The position numbers were made by a program, and so were the translations under genes. From Zygnema cylindricum (Eukaryota > Streptophyta > Zygnematophyceae > Zygnematales > Zygnemataceae): a stretch of 64,000 nucleotides of DNA. Where the stretch lies: assembly GCA_037447655.1 (NCBI GenBank), contig JBBHKE010003022.1, positions 36,090 to 100,089 of the forward strand, read 5' to 3'. Below are positions 35,953-47,938 of the stretch, one piece after another; positions within the stretch are counted from its first letter, which is position 1; the number at the start of each line of letters is the position of its first letter. The notes under the pieces were generated by a model that was not told where the DNA came from, searched no databases, and was given only the letters and a program-made list of their open reading frames with translations.

Positions 35953-36192
35953 CATCGTGAATCGTTATTAGCATCAATGTTTATTTCGCCACTCATAACA
36001 TCTTTTCTCCGTACACAATTGTCGGATTTTCAATTTGAGACCGCAAATCGGAAGCTGAGAATGTTACCTTTCAATCGCAACCGTTAGATCCTCAATCCCT
36101 CAGGTGCTGCTACGTGCTACGCAGCCGCTCGGCGCACGACGTTTTTGTCGGCTTGGCGAAAAAAAAATTGACGCTAATAACAATTCACGTTG
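35953..36192. mobile_element. MITE, TA-flanked CAYCGTGAATCG family
   Basis: Starts CATCGTGAATCGTTATTAGC after TA and ends acgctaataacaattcacgttg before TA. The interior carries the block ttctccgtacac, close to ttatctgtacac at 57395. Confidence 0.8.
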
Positions 36193-37886
36193 TACTGTAC
36201 TTTATTTTGCTGTTTCGTGCCATTTTTGGTAGTTCATAACTTTATATCCTTTTTTCGTGCATTTTTGCAGTAACTGCCCCCCCTTTCCAAACTTCTCTCA
36301 TAACCATCATTCTAAATTTCTAACCCTAATCGCAGACTATATTTTTACCTGGAACTCGACGGAGTTAACTCTCACGCTTTTCCAAACATCTTCCCTCAAA
36401 TCTTAAAATGTCCATTGTAACTTTTTAAGGGAGAGCCTTTCATTAAGCTCGTCGGATGTAATAATGATACCCGAGAATAAAAGTTATCTATTCGTTAGAG
36501 CACTTTCAACATGTTAGACGCACATGTGTATATGCAAGTATAACGCAATGATGAAATTTTTAGGAAATTGTGAAAACACAAAGAGAAACGTGAAATATTC
36601 AGTAACATGGTCACGTAAATGTTTTGCGCTGTCATCGTCGCTTTCTAAAACAGTACGTGTGGCACTTCTTTTGTTTATTGTTTCTTAGGGTGTGTGCCCA
36701 TGTAATCTAAACTTTAGAATGTTACTTTGGATTTTAGCGCAGATTTTACGGTGTATTTTTCAAAGTGTTCCTATGTCAATCGTTTCTTGCGCCGTCATTA
36801 CTTCAAATATGTTACAGCTGTAGACGTCTACAAAATGTGCGACAGAGTACGAAACGAAATGTAGACTACTACGAAACTTCGTAAAATTAGTGATGTCTAC
36901 AAAAACAGCGATGGCTGTAGATGTCGAGTTTTTTGTGACATTGTAGATGCTTAGGGTTTTGTGACCTCGTGAAGTCATGCTACCTTGTGACGTCATTAGT
37001 ATGTAGATTTTCCGCCATGGAGGTTCGTGAAGATGTTTGTGGAGGCTTTAATGGGGGCTTCAATGGTGGGATTTAATGGCAGCTTCTTTTTAATGAAGAA
37101 ACCTCCAAATCTGGTTCAAATTTCGCGCGCGAAAATGAAATGATTTTCGCGCGCGTCTCTTTTGTGAAAATTCCGTACATTTTTTCCGTACATTAAATCC
37201 GTACACGAAAGCTACGAATTTTACGAAATTTTCAAAAATTGAAAAAATTAACGCATTTTCGTAAAAAATTGAAAATCCGTACGATTGGTACCTCTATAGT
37301 TTCTCAGTCTTTCCTCGCTAACAGTGTGCAAGTGAACAGTGCGCACGTGTTCTTTTGTCCTCGGGTTAGACGTGGTATTACTCCACGGCCTATTTGTCCT
37401 ATTCGTACGGATTTCAACTTTTCTACTATTCGTTTCGTGCGTATTATGCGCACGGGACATCTATACCATAGTTCAAAAGTAGGCGTTTTTATGGTAGGCC
37501 TTTGGTAGACGCACAAAACTTGGCACTAAACTCGCGTAGAGTAGGCATATTGTATGTGTGTGCTGTGCACACTCATGTACGAGCGTACGAATCTGACGTA
37601 TGATTAAAGTACAGCGCACGCCGACGGACGAAAGTTTTTAGCGAACTGACGCGGCATAGGATGAAATTCCGCAGGAAAGAAAACCAGGAAAAAAAAAAGG
37701 GGGGCCGGGCAACCTAACGATATTTCTACCGTGAATGAACCACGGGAAAAAAAAAGGGGGGTAGATTACAGACCCAGCAAATCGGCCACAAACTAAAAGC
37801 TTCCAAAGAAAGGGATGCCGTTAAGTCAATATCCCAACATTGCATAAAATGCAAGGAAACACTATATGCAGTTGTCAAGTTCTCTA
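36193..37886. other. Intergenic, MITE-related fragments
   Basis: Holds a CTTAGGGTGTGTGCCCATGT end at 36684 and a catagttcaaaagtaggcg end at 37468. Short GCGCGCGAAAAT-type words lie at 37125-37160. No gene is supported. Confidence 0.45.
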
Positions 37887-38300
37887 CACCGCCAATCGCT
37901 ATTAGCGTAATGAACGCTAATTCGCTCCCGCATTTATTTTCCCAATTCTTAAATAGAATATATTATTTTGGTTTTTCCTTTACGCCATTTAGGGTTTTTA
38001 CGCCAAAGGGGATGAAATCGAGTTGTCAAAAATGTCATTCACACATATTCATCCGACAACCACGTCTCGACCGTGTGAACGTACAATTTGTGTACTATTT
38101 GTCAGAATTTGAACATGTACCTTTATTAGTGTAAGCATTTTTGGGACCGACATATATTTTTTACAAAGACCCAAATTAGTATTAGTAAACAATTAGAATG
38201 TACATTTTATTTGAAAATCTTCAAATTCCTAATCAGCGTAAATCACTGTAATTATTCCTATACACAAAAGAAACCTGTACGCTAATAGAAATTGTCGGTG
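37887..38300. mobile_element. MITE, TA-flanked CACCGNNAATCG family (414 bp)
   Basis: Starts CACCGCCAATCGCTATTAGC after TA and ends gtacgctaatagaaattgtcggtg before TA. It has no coding capacity that I can support. Confidence 0.75.
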
Positions 38301-39877
38301 TAGTGTACGATGTTAAGCCCTACATGCCCATAAACAATCAGCTTGAATATTTCCCAAAATTTAAAGCCATACTATCCCAAAAACAAACAACTTGAATATT
38401 TTTATATATTTCAGTATGGCTAACTGTCACGAAAATAGTCTGAAGTATGATGTTCAAATAAGCAAAATGTACAAGGAAAACATCATGTCGCATTTGGTGC
38501 TTGGTACCACACCTTACCATGTAAAATCAAGGAAAAAAAACAAATAACATGGATCCCACTAGGCCCCGAAATGAACAAGGGTATCAGAATTACAAACAAT
38601 TGGTATGTATTGAAATTTAATACAATATGCCAGTAAAAGTAAAACCTAACACCGTTCTACACATTAAAGTATTAAAAAACAGAAGGATGTTTGTGGCCGT
38701 TTCCTATCCTGAATACTTAGACCTACATTTGCATTAATGAACACCGGTTCGCATGAAAATATTTGATATCACAACACAGAAAAATGCACAAGCGAAAAGC
38801 AAAACCGATCTTAGTAAATCACACCATAATATTGTTTTACGGAACCCTTAAAACAGGCAACTGTTTCATGCAACACTTTGAACTCTCCAGACCTGTTTTA
38901 TGCAACACTTGAAATTATTCAAACAAGATCTTGATTTATGTAACACTTCAAACACTTCAAGCAGTAATGCTTGATAGGGAGACACCTTAAACTCCATAAC
39001 CCCATGAAGTCAAACTAAGAAGTTTAGTTGAAGCTCGAATTTGTTCAAACCATAAAAAGAAAATTGTTCAGGCACTACACACCGAAAAAATATACTGAAC
39101 ACAAAGAAGATAAAATACCCATTTGGTGGCAATACACCTAGTTGGCTAAAACTTAGATTCTACACTAAAAGACATGATAACCAATTATCCTAATCATGAA
39201 GTATATGTTTCCACACCAAGAATGAAATACACAACGCCCACTTTTTAGGTATCCATGTACCATATCAAGAATCCTCTATTTACAACGAGATAAATAAGTA
39301 CATTTACTGCAACGACCAACAATAGTAAACATCACTTCTAAACTTCAACCGCAACCAGAACCTCGACAACTATGTACATCGTTCCGCCCGAATATGAAGA
39401 TGCTTCTTCCATTAATTCCCTGTTATAGAGCAATACATTTTGAAAACTTTATCCATGAGGAAACGTTGATGACACGTCAAAATCATTGCCCGAAAAACGC
39501 GATTGCACAAGTAAAATAAAAACAATACAAGGAGAAATTAAAAAAAATAACAAGAGATAACAAAAGTTTGGTGCTAAAGGGGGGTGTAGAGGGAGAGACG
39601 TATGCATGGTGGGAAGTTTCACATAGGAGGATATGGAAGTATGTTAGTAGATGAGGAGAACAATGAAAGGTTTATGTTAGGAGTTCAAATCCAATCAAGA
39701 AAAACATAGATTCTGTCATACATGTCTGTGAAAAGATGTTAATATTTAAAAACTTTAAGTGGGAACCCAAAAAAAAAACCAAACATATGTACATGTCTGT
39801 GAGAAGAAACTTATTTTTACTATTTGAAGCAAAGGGAGAAACAACAAAAAACATGGGTTATATTTTAAAGAACTTAC
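38301..39877. other. Intergenic or intronic; short tandem repeat at 38853-38950
   Basis: Three imperfect copies of a ~40-bp unit containing tgcaacacttgaaa. Otherwise AT-rich. If the hAT-linked gene extends further, this would be intron. Confidence 0.4.
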
Positions 39878-40298
39878 AAATCCACCTATAACTGGCAACA
39901 CAGTGGTTGGAAAGACCCTTGATTCTTAAGTGCCTGGAAAGACCCTTGATCCTTCAGTTACAGAACGCACATGGGTTATTAAGACATTTGATCCTCTAGT
40001 TGATCCTCATGTGGCTGGCAAAGCTCTTGATCCTTCAGGTGGAGACATTAGACTGGTTGGTAAAACGCTTGATCCTCCACTGGCTGGTATCGCTGCGGAG
40101 CCTCCTGTAAATGGCAACACAGCGGCTGGCTGGTATCGCTGCGGAGCCTCCTGTAAATGGCAACACAGCGGCTGGTAGGACTGTTGATCCTCCAGTAACT
40201 AGCGACGCACTAGTAGGTAAAACTTGTGATCCACTGGTCCCGAGAAATACAGTAGATGATAAGTGTTTTCCAGCAATTGATTGATGATTTTGAATCTC
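39878..40298 (-). pseudogene. Repeat-rich last exon linked to the hAT gene, interrupted
   Basis: Minus strand: the acceptor aactacag|GAG at 40299 and a strong donor TTT|gtaagttc at 39877 bound a 421-nt exon. It begins EIQNHQSIAGKHLSS and continues with a degenerate motif of about 13 residues (TGGSTVLPA, SGGSSVLPT, EGSRALPAT). A 46-bp tandem duplication (40082-40127 and 40128-40173) shifts the frame, and the undisturbed frame has stops after ALPAT. The entry phase (0) matches the preceding exon. The 3' part of the gene is therefore probably decaying. Confidence 0.5.
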
Positions 40299-40785
40299 CT
40301 GTAGTTTATTATGCAAAGTTAATTAGAATTGATATCCAACAACGAAACAGCAACAATGTAAAAAGTTGCCATTCTCAAAAACGAAAAACAAAACAAAATC
40401 TTACGAAGGACACAAACATAAGGTCTTACATAAATATACATGTTTTCAAATATTTTAAAATCTAAATTGAACTAAATAATATCCCAAATATATATATATA
40501 TAGATATATTCCCCACTTATCTTTTTCACAACCAATACCTAGGTCGAGACTAAATTGACTCTCTCACTCTCCCCCTTAACCTCCCTCTTTCCCTCCCTCC
40601 CTCCCTCCCTTCCTTCTTCCCTCACCCCCTCACCCTCCCCCTCCCTCCCCTCTCTTTTCTATGCTCTCTATCACTCTCGTTTTTTCTTTCTCTCATTTGG
40701 TTATTTCCAAACCAAAACACCAGGTAGTAAAACTACAAAATTATGAAAATGGCAAAAATTTTAGAGCAATAAAAATAAAATATAC
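40299..40785 (-). other. Intron between hAT-linked exons
   Basis: Contains a (TA)n run at 40487-40505 and a CCTCCCT-rich tract at 40570-40650. It is bounded by donor GAG|gtatat and acceptor aactacag. Confidence 0.45.
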
Positions 40786-40892
40786 CTCCAAGGTTTTGTC
40801 GAGAATTGCTGGCGATTCAAAATCCACGTTCTTAGAACTACAGAATAACACTGGACTTTCTATGTGCTTTGAGGTCATTGAAGGCAAAGCAC
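40786..40892 (-). CDS. Small exon following the hAT transposase exon
   Basis: 107 nt on the minus strand, between acceptor ggttcag at 40893 and donor TTGGAG|gtatat at 40785. It reads ALPSMTSKHIESPVLFCSSK then NVDFESPAILDKTLE. It accepts phase 1 from the transposase exon and leaves phase 0, matching both neighbours. The function is unknown. Confidence 0.55.
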
Positions 40893-41064
40893 CTGAACCA
40901 AAGGTAATCCCTACCCAAATTATTTTTTTGTTAAACTCACGAAACCACAAACAAAATTACATTAACACAAACATAATGTATTATCCTTTTACAAAAAAAA
41001 CTGAAAAAAAAATTACAATTAGAAAGTAAGACAAAGCTTAGAGATATATGAAGAATTGGTGTAC

Positions 41065-43479
41065 CTTCCACCACTAAGTTACTTCGAACTGCATTCATTG
41101 ATGTCCAGGAATTAATGACAGTATTGAAATCATTTTTTGTATGAAAGCGAAAGCTAGCATCCAAAGGAGGAGGCGCATTATAGGGGCCATCACAAAGATC
41201 ACGGCGATCGTCCTCCTCTTCCATCTCCTCCAAGTCATCCTCGTCCTCCTCTAAAGCCTCTTCATCCAATGATGATCCATTACTGAAGCCAAAATTCAAA
41301 TCGCTCAAGGTGGTGTTTTCTGGCCAGTCTTCCACTTCATAGCACTCTTCATCCGTTCCTCCATCCGTGTCCTCACGTTTCTCATTTTCTGAAATCGCAT
41401 CATTAAAAATCAGCTCATTATGGGTTTTTTTATGGAAGTAATTGTTAAATAATTTCAAGTTGAAATTACAGTAGACTTGGTCTTGAATCTTCCTGCTTCC
41501 CAAGCGATTACGTCTTTTTGAGTGAATCAAATCATGCGTGCTCCAATTTCTTTCACACGCAGAAGCAAACGAACTTTGACTTAGAAGCATTATTGCATGT
41601 TGACGTAGTTGAGGCGCAAAGGTGCCCCAAGTATACCACCACTCCGCTGGCTCCACAATACCATCTTTAACCTCACTTAACATTTGTTGTGCTCCACTTA
41701 AAGTAAATGCTCTGTTTTTGCCCTCCCGAAACTGTTGTAACAGCAAAGTAAATGTGGTCCTCTCTTCGGGTTTCACCCGTTTAGCTAAATATTCATCTAA
41801 CGAAATAGTATAGCGAGGGTCATCAAGGAGTAAACCTAAAAATTTTGGATTGCACATTGCTACAATGTCATACAAAGGTGTATGCATTGTATTGACCCAT
41901 CGTTTTTGAACAATCTTATGAATGGCTGTTGCTTTTGATTCACCTATTCGATTGGACAAGCTCAACAAATCAGCTAAACATTTATCCATTAATATATTCA
42001 CATCACCCAAGATTGGACCATCACCGTCAACCTTTTTGAGAACCACATGTAGAGGCTTGAAGCACGCCTTCAGATTCTCACAATCTTCCCAAAAATCATC
42101 CGAAAGAACTGTGTCTTTCACTTTAACCCCGATGACACTCTTACTCCCGCTCCACTGTACGTATTCTTGCGAAACAACTATTGAGCAAAGGGCCCATTTG
42201 ACCTCAATCAAACGCTCAAGCATTATGTAATTAGTCGCAAAGCGTGTCGCAGCCGGCTTTAAAAGTTGAATCATTGAAATTTCTCTCATAAAGTTACACG
42301 TAAAATGGTGCTTTTTTATAAATTTGACAATTTCGACACCAACATCGACGACCTCCTTCACCCACTCAATCCTCCCAATGCTCTCTATCATGAGATCTAT
42401 GGTGTGAGCACTACAGTTTGTGAAAAACAAATTGTTGTAACTTAGCGAGAGAATTTTGGAGGCATTTCTATTCACCGCGGCATTATCCATAACCACATGA
42501 AGAATATGTTCCGCTCCGACACTATCAATTGCGGAACCTAAAAACTTGGCAATATAAGGTCCATCCTTTTTTGTTTTTCCTGCTTCTTCCGATTTTAAGG
42601 AAATGGCTTCCCCGTTACTTACAGCCAGAACGTTGACTACTGGCCTGCCAACAATATCAGTCCACCCATCGCTAGCGAGAGTACAAGATCTTGCGTGGAA
42701 GCTCTTCATCACAACTTCGACCTTTTTTGAAAGAGCGTCTTTCTCCTCTTTTAATAATTTCCCCCCCACCTTGTATGGTGAAGGAACTCGAAATGTGTCA
42801 GTGGGCATCCTATTAATTGCCCTACACATCGCTTTGAAGTATGGTGAACTAGCATTGTTATGAGGAATGGCATGGGCGTAAAAGAATCTACCCACCGCTC
42901 TCTCCGCCTCCCTTTGCAACCGGTTCAAATAATTAACGCTAATCTTTACTCTTGGCCTCACTCCACTCCTCCACTTAATCGTCTTTCCAGTGTCAATGTC
43001 ACTCTTATCGCTTTTATCTGTATTATCAGTCTTTTTATCAAAATTTTCTGGCCCTACATCTGGGTTTTCCTGCCCACGTCCCTCTATATTTGCAGTTTCA
43101 ACACTATCATTATCGGGTACGTTATCATTCTCAAGTACGTTAACATTCTCTGTAAACATATTTTCTCCTCTAAATAAGTCTCCATCGTTGAATGTCCTTT
43201 CCACCATGTGTTTTTCTTCTCTTATTTTTGATTGATGTTCAATTTTCTTCCTTTCGAAACGTTCTAATTTATTTGAAAGAGAAGTCAGAAATTGAGCACA
43301 TGGACGTCGTCGTTGAGAGCCTCCAATTAGATGATCTGTGAGGACCTTTGCGCTCCCTACCATAGTAACTAAACAATACTTACATTTGAAAGAATAATTT
43401 CCCCTTCTATATATTTTTTCTGTTGCGTGTTTCCACACCTCAGATTGAGGTCGTCCAATGTATTCGCGTAACTTAATTG
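41065..43479 (-). CDS. hAT-superfamily transposase (BED finger, DUF659, dimerisation domain)
   Basis: A single long open exon of about 805 codons, from acceptor ttttatag at 43480 to donor GAAG|gtacac at 41064; without splicing the frame runs on to 40937. Near the start a BED-type zinc finger reads FKCKYC with a later H. The middle has the DUF659 signature: ARSCTLASDGWTDIVGRPVV, HVVMDNAAVN and NCSAHTIDLMIESI. PAATRFATNYIMLERLI and, near residue 630, WWYTWGTFAPQLRQHAIMLL with SACERNWSTHDLIHSKRRNR form the C-terminal hAT dimerisation region. A very acidic tail follows. The frame is intact, so it may be active or domesticated. I found no clear terminal inverted repeats or target duplication around it. 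Confidence 0.88.
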
Positions 43480-44251
43480 CTATAAAAACAATTAATGGGA
43501 TTCCAATATAAAATGACAAATCATAAACCTTACGTCATCCAATGACAGCATTAAGTGTGGCCTCGTGCGATCAATTTTCAATACTAGCAAAGGAAGAAAA
43601 CAAAAGAGAAAAGGAAGAAAGGTAAGGAATGAATAATAAATAAATGGACATGGTAGGTTTTTCACATTAGTAAATTTTGTTACAAGAGGTCTCTAAAAGC
43701 ACCAAAACAGATTTTAAATTTGCATTAAAGTGTGTGGAACTAATTTTTTTTTTTATTTTAAATTGTAGCATACAAAGCTTTAACGCAGCTTGATGAGGAT
43801 ACAACATTTAGCATACTGGACAAAATTTTGTAATGAAAAAATTAAACTCAAACACCAAAAAAGGAAATACTCCAAGTCAACGGAACCAAATCCAACCGAA
43901 ACAAGCTGAGTTGAGTAGAACTGAACTAAAACTGAACCGAACGGAAACCTTATTAAACCAAACCAAACGTAACCGAACTGAAGTCATCTGAACTAAACCG
44001 AACTGAATGAACAGAACTGGACTGAGCTCAGTTGACAAAGACAAACCAAACTTATTAGAATTGAAGTAAAATTAACCAAACTTATTAGAAATGAAGTAAA
44101 CTGAGCTGAACTGAACTGACTGAAGTAAATAAACTGAACTGAGCTGAGATAATGAAACTGAACTTATTAGAACTATAAGCAAAATTTAATTGCAAATAAT
44201 CCAAATCCTGAAAAAAATAGAGAACTCCATAAAAAAGTAGAGAACACTTAC
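43480..44251 (-). repeat. Intron with (AACTGAACTG)n-type repeat
   Basis: From about 43855 to 44165 the plus strand is dominated by degenerate 5-10 bp words aactgaactg, aaccaaac and gaactgagctg. The same repeat continues at 44380-44605 between the synthetase-like exon and its upstream fragment. Confidence 0.75.
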
Positions 44252-44353
44252 TGCTGAGCTTTTCATCTAAAGTGAAACGTTCTCGAGACCAATCACAAGA
44301 GGCTCCTAGACGTCGTATTTTTTGGTTGCCAGTAGTTTCCTCGTACCTTTGAG
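44252..44353 (-). CDS. Valyl-tRNA synthetase exon (fragment), possibly fused to the hAT gene
   Basis: The minus strand reads YEETTGNQKI followed by RRLGASCDWSRERFTLDEK. The LGASCDWSRERFT block is diagnostic of valyl-tRNA synthetase, the class I enzyme that charges tRNA-Val, in the catalytic domain after the HIGH region. A good donor (AGCA|gtaagt at 44251) leaves phase 1. The next downstream acceptor is that of the hAT exon at 43479, which expects exactly phase 1. The acceptor of this exon is either ctgtcag (44354) or ctcaaag. Whether this is a chimera, gene capture by a transposon, or a hAT insertion into a synthetase gene cannot be decided here. Confidence 0.7.
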
Positions 44354-44618
44354 CTGACAGAACTGAGCCAGACTGATTAGAACTGAAAAAACTAAACCGA
44401 ACTGAAATGAACTGAACTGAACTGACCCGAACCAAATCGAGCTTATTTTAACTGAACTAAACTGAGTTGAACTTAGTTGAACTCAACGAAATTGTACTAA
44501 ATTGAATCAAACCAAATGAACTTAAACTAAACTGAACTGAACTGAATGATACTATACTGAGCAGAACAAAAAAGAACAGAACTGAAAACAAAAAAGAACG
44601 GAACTGAAAATTAAAGTA

Positions 44619-44667
44619 GCCGAACCGAGCTAAGTTCAAATCATTAAGAAGTCCATTTTCTTTCTCA
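44619..44667 (-). pseudogene. Probable upstream fragment of the valyl-tRNA synthetase-like gene
   Basis: The minus strand reads VLEKENGLLNDLNLARF, which resembles the region of valyl-tRNA synthetases just before LGASCDWS (V-x-E-K ... R-x-D-L ... F). The splice sites are weak and about ten family residues before EETTGN seem missing. The match is suggestive only. Confidence 0.35.
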
Positions 44668-44807
44668 AGGACTTTCAAACAGAGCCATGAAAATCGACAA
44701 CCCCTAGGTTGTGAATCAAAATAGGATACACAAGAATACAAACATTATCAATTTTCTTGTTTGGAAATGCGTGAGAAAGAAAGACATTGGGATAGGTCAA
44801 AGCTCAC

Positions 44808-44870
44808 TTGTTCCCGAATACTAGACTCCTTTTCCTCCAATTTCGCCACAAAATGCTCAAGGAAGAGCGT
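44808..44870 (-). CDS. Possible 5' exon of the hAT/synthetase-like gene
   Basis: Minus strand: TLFLEHFVAKLEEKESSIRE then Q, followed by the donor CAA|gtgagc at 44807. It is charged and likely helical. I see no start codon. Its relation to the neighbouring exons is inferred from strand and position only. Confidence 0.35.
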
Positions 44871-45038
44871 TTTGGTTTTTTCCAAAATATAATGTGGGGA
44901 ATAAGTAAAAACCAAAACAATTCAAAAATAATTTAAAAAACTGTCATGTTCAGATAAAGACAAAAACACTACAAAGGATTACAAAGGATTCTCGATCTCC
45001 TTCAAACCAATTATGTTTCACGTCACATAAACTAGTTG

Positions 45039-45075
45039 TATAACCATGGCTCTTTTATATAATAAACCCTAACAC
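45039..45075 (-). promoter_or_regulatory. Telo-box plus TATA-like promoter on the minus strand
   Basis: The minus strand carries TTAGGGTTT (45072-45064), a plant telo-box, followed by TATATAAAA (45061-45053). In plants this pair is typical of promoters of translation-related genes, which would suit a tRNA synthetase gene pointing toward 44353. Confidence 0.45.
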
Positions 45076-45402
45076 TCGGGGGGAAAGAAACAAATTTATG
45101 GAGAAGACGTGGAGGGCTGAAATGCTTGCGGTGGAGAGAAATGCGTGCGGTGGAGTTAAATTGTGCGCGGTGGAGAGCGGTGAGAGTGCGATGAGAGAGA
45201 GTACGGAGAGTTCAGAATTTTCCCTTCACAATTTTTTTTTCGGAAAGGCAGAAACGGCCAAAGTGTTTTTGCAGCCACCAACGGGTAGGTTTTGGTAAAT
45301 TTTTTGGCATGGTGGAATGTTTTTTTTTTATCGTCCCATACTGCCTGGTTGGTCAATTTGAGGCTTTATTTAGTGTGGCCTTCAAAATTGCATACGTTAT
45401 TC
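45076..45402. other. Intergenic; GCGGTGGAGA repeats
   Basis: Four imperfect copies of gcggtggaga at 45129-45180. The 66-codon plus-strand frame across them has no visible domain. Confidence 0.4.
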
Positions 45403-45718
45403 CTATCGTAAGTTGTGTTAGGGGCTTTTCATGTGATCTTCTTAGATCGCTACTTTGATCAACGACCGTCCGATTGTCCAAATCTGACGGTTTAAATTAA
45501 AAATATCTCAAAACTCACAGAAATACATTTTTTTGTCCAGATGTTTTTCAAAATTTAGACATGGCGTTTAATTCTCTATCGATCGATGTGCAACTCAATC
45601 CTGTTACTTTTTTTTTTCATTTTTCGACCAATACAATATGGGTCTTAAGGACATATTATATGTTTTACATACAATAGGCATATTGTATGCGCCTACTTTC
45701 ACCTACTTTTGAACTATG
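45403..45718. mobile_element. MITE-like repeat with CCTACTTTTGAACTATG end (copy 2)
   Basis: Matches 6560-6795 over most of its length and retains the right inverted repeat cctacttttgaactatg. The left repeat is missing. Confidence 0.65.
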
Positions 45719-46586
45719 ATTAGCGCTGACTAAAAACATTGCCTGCGTGGAAGCTCGAAACCACGCTGTCAAGTAACGTGTGATCGCACTAAATAGTATG
45801 CGGACGCACATTATCTACGTGCGCACGCAACACGTTTAGTGCGCTGTCAAGTCAACGGTAGAAGAAAAGCCACAGTACAGTACACATGTACAGTACGAAA
45901 TGTGTCATCTCGTACTAAAATTGTTCATTACTTCGTACAATCGTACAAAGAGAGTGTTAGATGAAGGCATCGACACGCGAAAGTGAGAAAAGCGCACTCA
46001 GATTTGATCCCCATCATAGTTGTTCACGGCGTTAAGTGCGAACGATTTAATCGCGACGAAATATACGTAACAAACGCATTGAACCTTATGAAAAAATCGT
46101 AAAAATCGTTAATGAATTTTCGTATGTACTATTCCGTACATGTAAACGAAAATAAATTTCACATATACCGCAGTTTGTACATTTTTCGTACATTTTCCGA
46201 ATCTTTTCGTAATAGTCCGTACATTCTGGTACAATTCCGTACATTTTCGTAAAATTTATGTTCAATTTACCGGACAAAAAATGCTACGAAGTGCAACGTA
46301 TCTTTTCGTCAAATTACGTACATTTACCGTACAAAACCATGCAGCTATCGTAAAATACCGTACAGTTTCCGTAAATTAGCCGTTCAGTTTACCAAATAGG
46401 AAGTACATCGCTATTTTTTGCGATTTTTTCAAAAGTCACGAATTTTACGTTTTAATCGCAAAAAAGGAAAAAATCGCACGATTTGAACAACAAGGATCTC
46501 CAGTGATAAATACGGGGGAAAATCACGCGAACCTGTTCTCACGTGTTCAAACATCGACTATGTTAAACACGGGCTATACCAGCTAC
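45719..46586. other. Intergenic, no gene seen
   Basis: AT-rich with many CGTACA/TACGG words at 46120-46400. No frame is convincing. Confidence 0.4.
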
Positions 46587-46740
46587 TAGTGTTAGGTATC
46601 GCGTAAATTCATATCGCGATAATTTCGATATCTGATATATCGAATATCGATAGAGCAGAATCCTCGATATATCGTACCGAGACCAACATAAATTATCGCG
46701 ATATATAATATTTTTTTAAATTTAATATTTTATATTTTTA
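46587..46740. mobile_element. hAT-type MITE fragment (TAGTGTTAGGTATCGCG end)
   Basis: One end and about 150 bp of TATCG-rich interior (cgatatatcgtaccgagacc), without the matching right end. Confidence 0.6.
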
Positions 46741-47938
46741 TGCAATATGTTATTTTAGCGAAAAAGACGAATTGTCTGATACGCCACGTACGACGTGATT
46801 TTCGTTCGTGACTTAGGGTGAAGTTCCATCAAGCGAAAAGTGGCGTAGTTTACAGAAATCCACGACCCTCAGTACCAAATTGTACCGCCTGTTTTGTTTT
46901 TATACGAAAAACTACATTTCAGATAATCTTGTTGATACTCTCCGAAGGTCTTGGAGGTAATACTGGCCATCGGATGTTCATCTGCGAGGAGTTCGTTTCA
47001 TTTTTTTCTGTAACTGTCAACCCACCTCGAAGAGGTGGGTTGGCAGATACAGGAAAAAAAAATGTGACACGCTGGACGATTAAGCTACGTGTCATGATGG
47101 AAAACCAAAAATACAACCGAAAATAAAAACATTCCCTCGTCACGCTATTTTCGGTAACTTTTGTTCGTCACACTATTTCTCTCAAAAGACTTTCGTTATG
47201 TTTGAAAATCGAAACCCTAAAAAATGAGCTGGCGTACAAACTGGCGTCTGCAAAATGAATAAAAGTTTTGTCGTATGGTTACTTCGTACGTAGGTACATG
47301 GTACGCAAGTCAAGATTTTGAAGTTAAGTTTGTCGGTGCTAAAAATATGAAAGATATTTAATATCTAATCGTAGTTTGCGTGGCGCCAGTCAATTTAGAA
47401 CAAGTGGCTTACAAACTCTAAGTGATGGAACTTCGACTCCTAGCCTATGCCCACCGGAGCACATGTAACTTTTTGCCCATTCCGATCATTTTCCGAAAAC
47501 TCATCGGAAAACGGGTCTTGTTCACACCAAAATTTGGCACGTAACTCCGATTGAAGGTGTTCTGTGACACTTCGCATGCTTTAACGTCATGAAACAAAGG
47601 CGCGGCAACAAACGTGCAAATTTTCAAACTTAAGATGGAGACAATGAATGCTAGAAGGACGACGACGGTGGTTCAAAAGTCTTGCAGCTTTTTCGCGCGA
47701 GTACAATGAAGTACCCGTTCGGATGTTTTTTTCCTACGTCATCTTTTCGGGTTACCGTTGGCATGTTTCACAAAAATATTCAACTTTTACCCTACTTCTA
47801 TATCCGCCATTTTATTGAGGAATTTCGTTTATACGGTTTTTCGAGAACTTCCGAAATCTACAAAGTCGGTGCTCGGAAAGCCGTACATTATTCGAACGTC
47901 CGTCTGTTGCGGAGTGAGTTTTTTTCCGGTGGGAATAG
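46741..47938. other. Intergenic with a 28-bp imperfect palindrome
   Basis: A hairpin at 47001-47058 has the perfect core caacccacctc / gaggtgggttg around gaa, flanked by T-run and A-run. No gene is supported. Confidence 0.4.

Noticed and set aside
37239-37516. Overlapping 70-89 codon frames on both strands
   Set aside because: No domain and no splice context; region resembles the repetitive GTACGG-rich intergenic DNA elsewhere.
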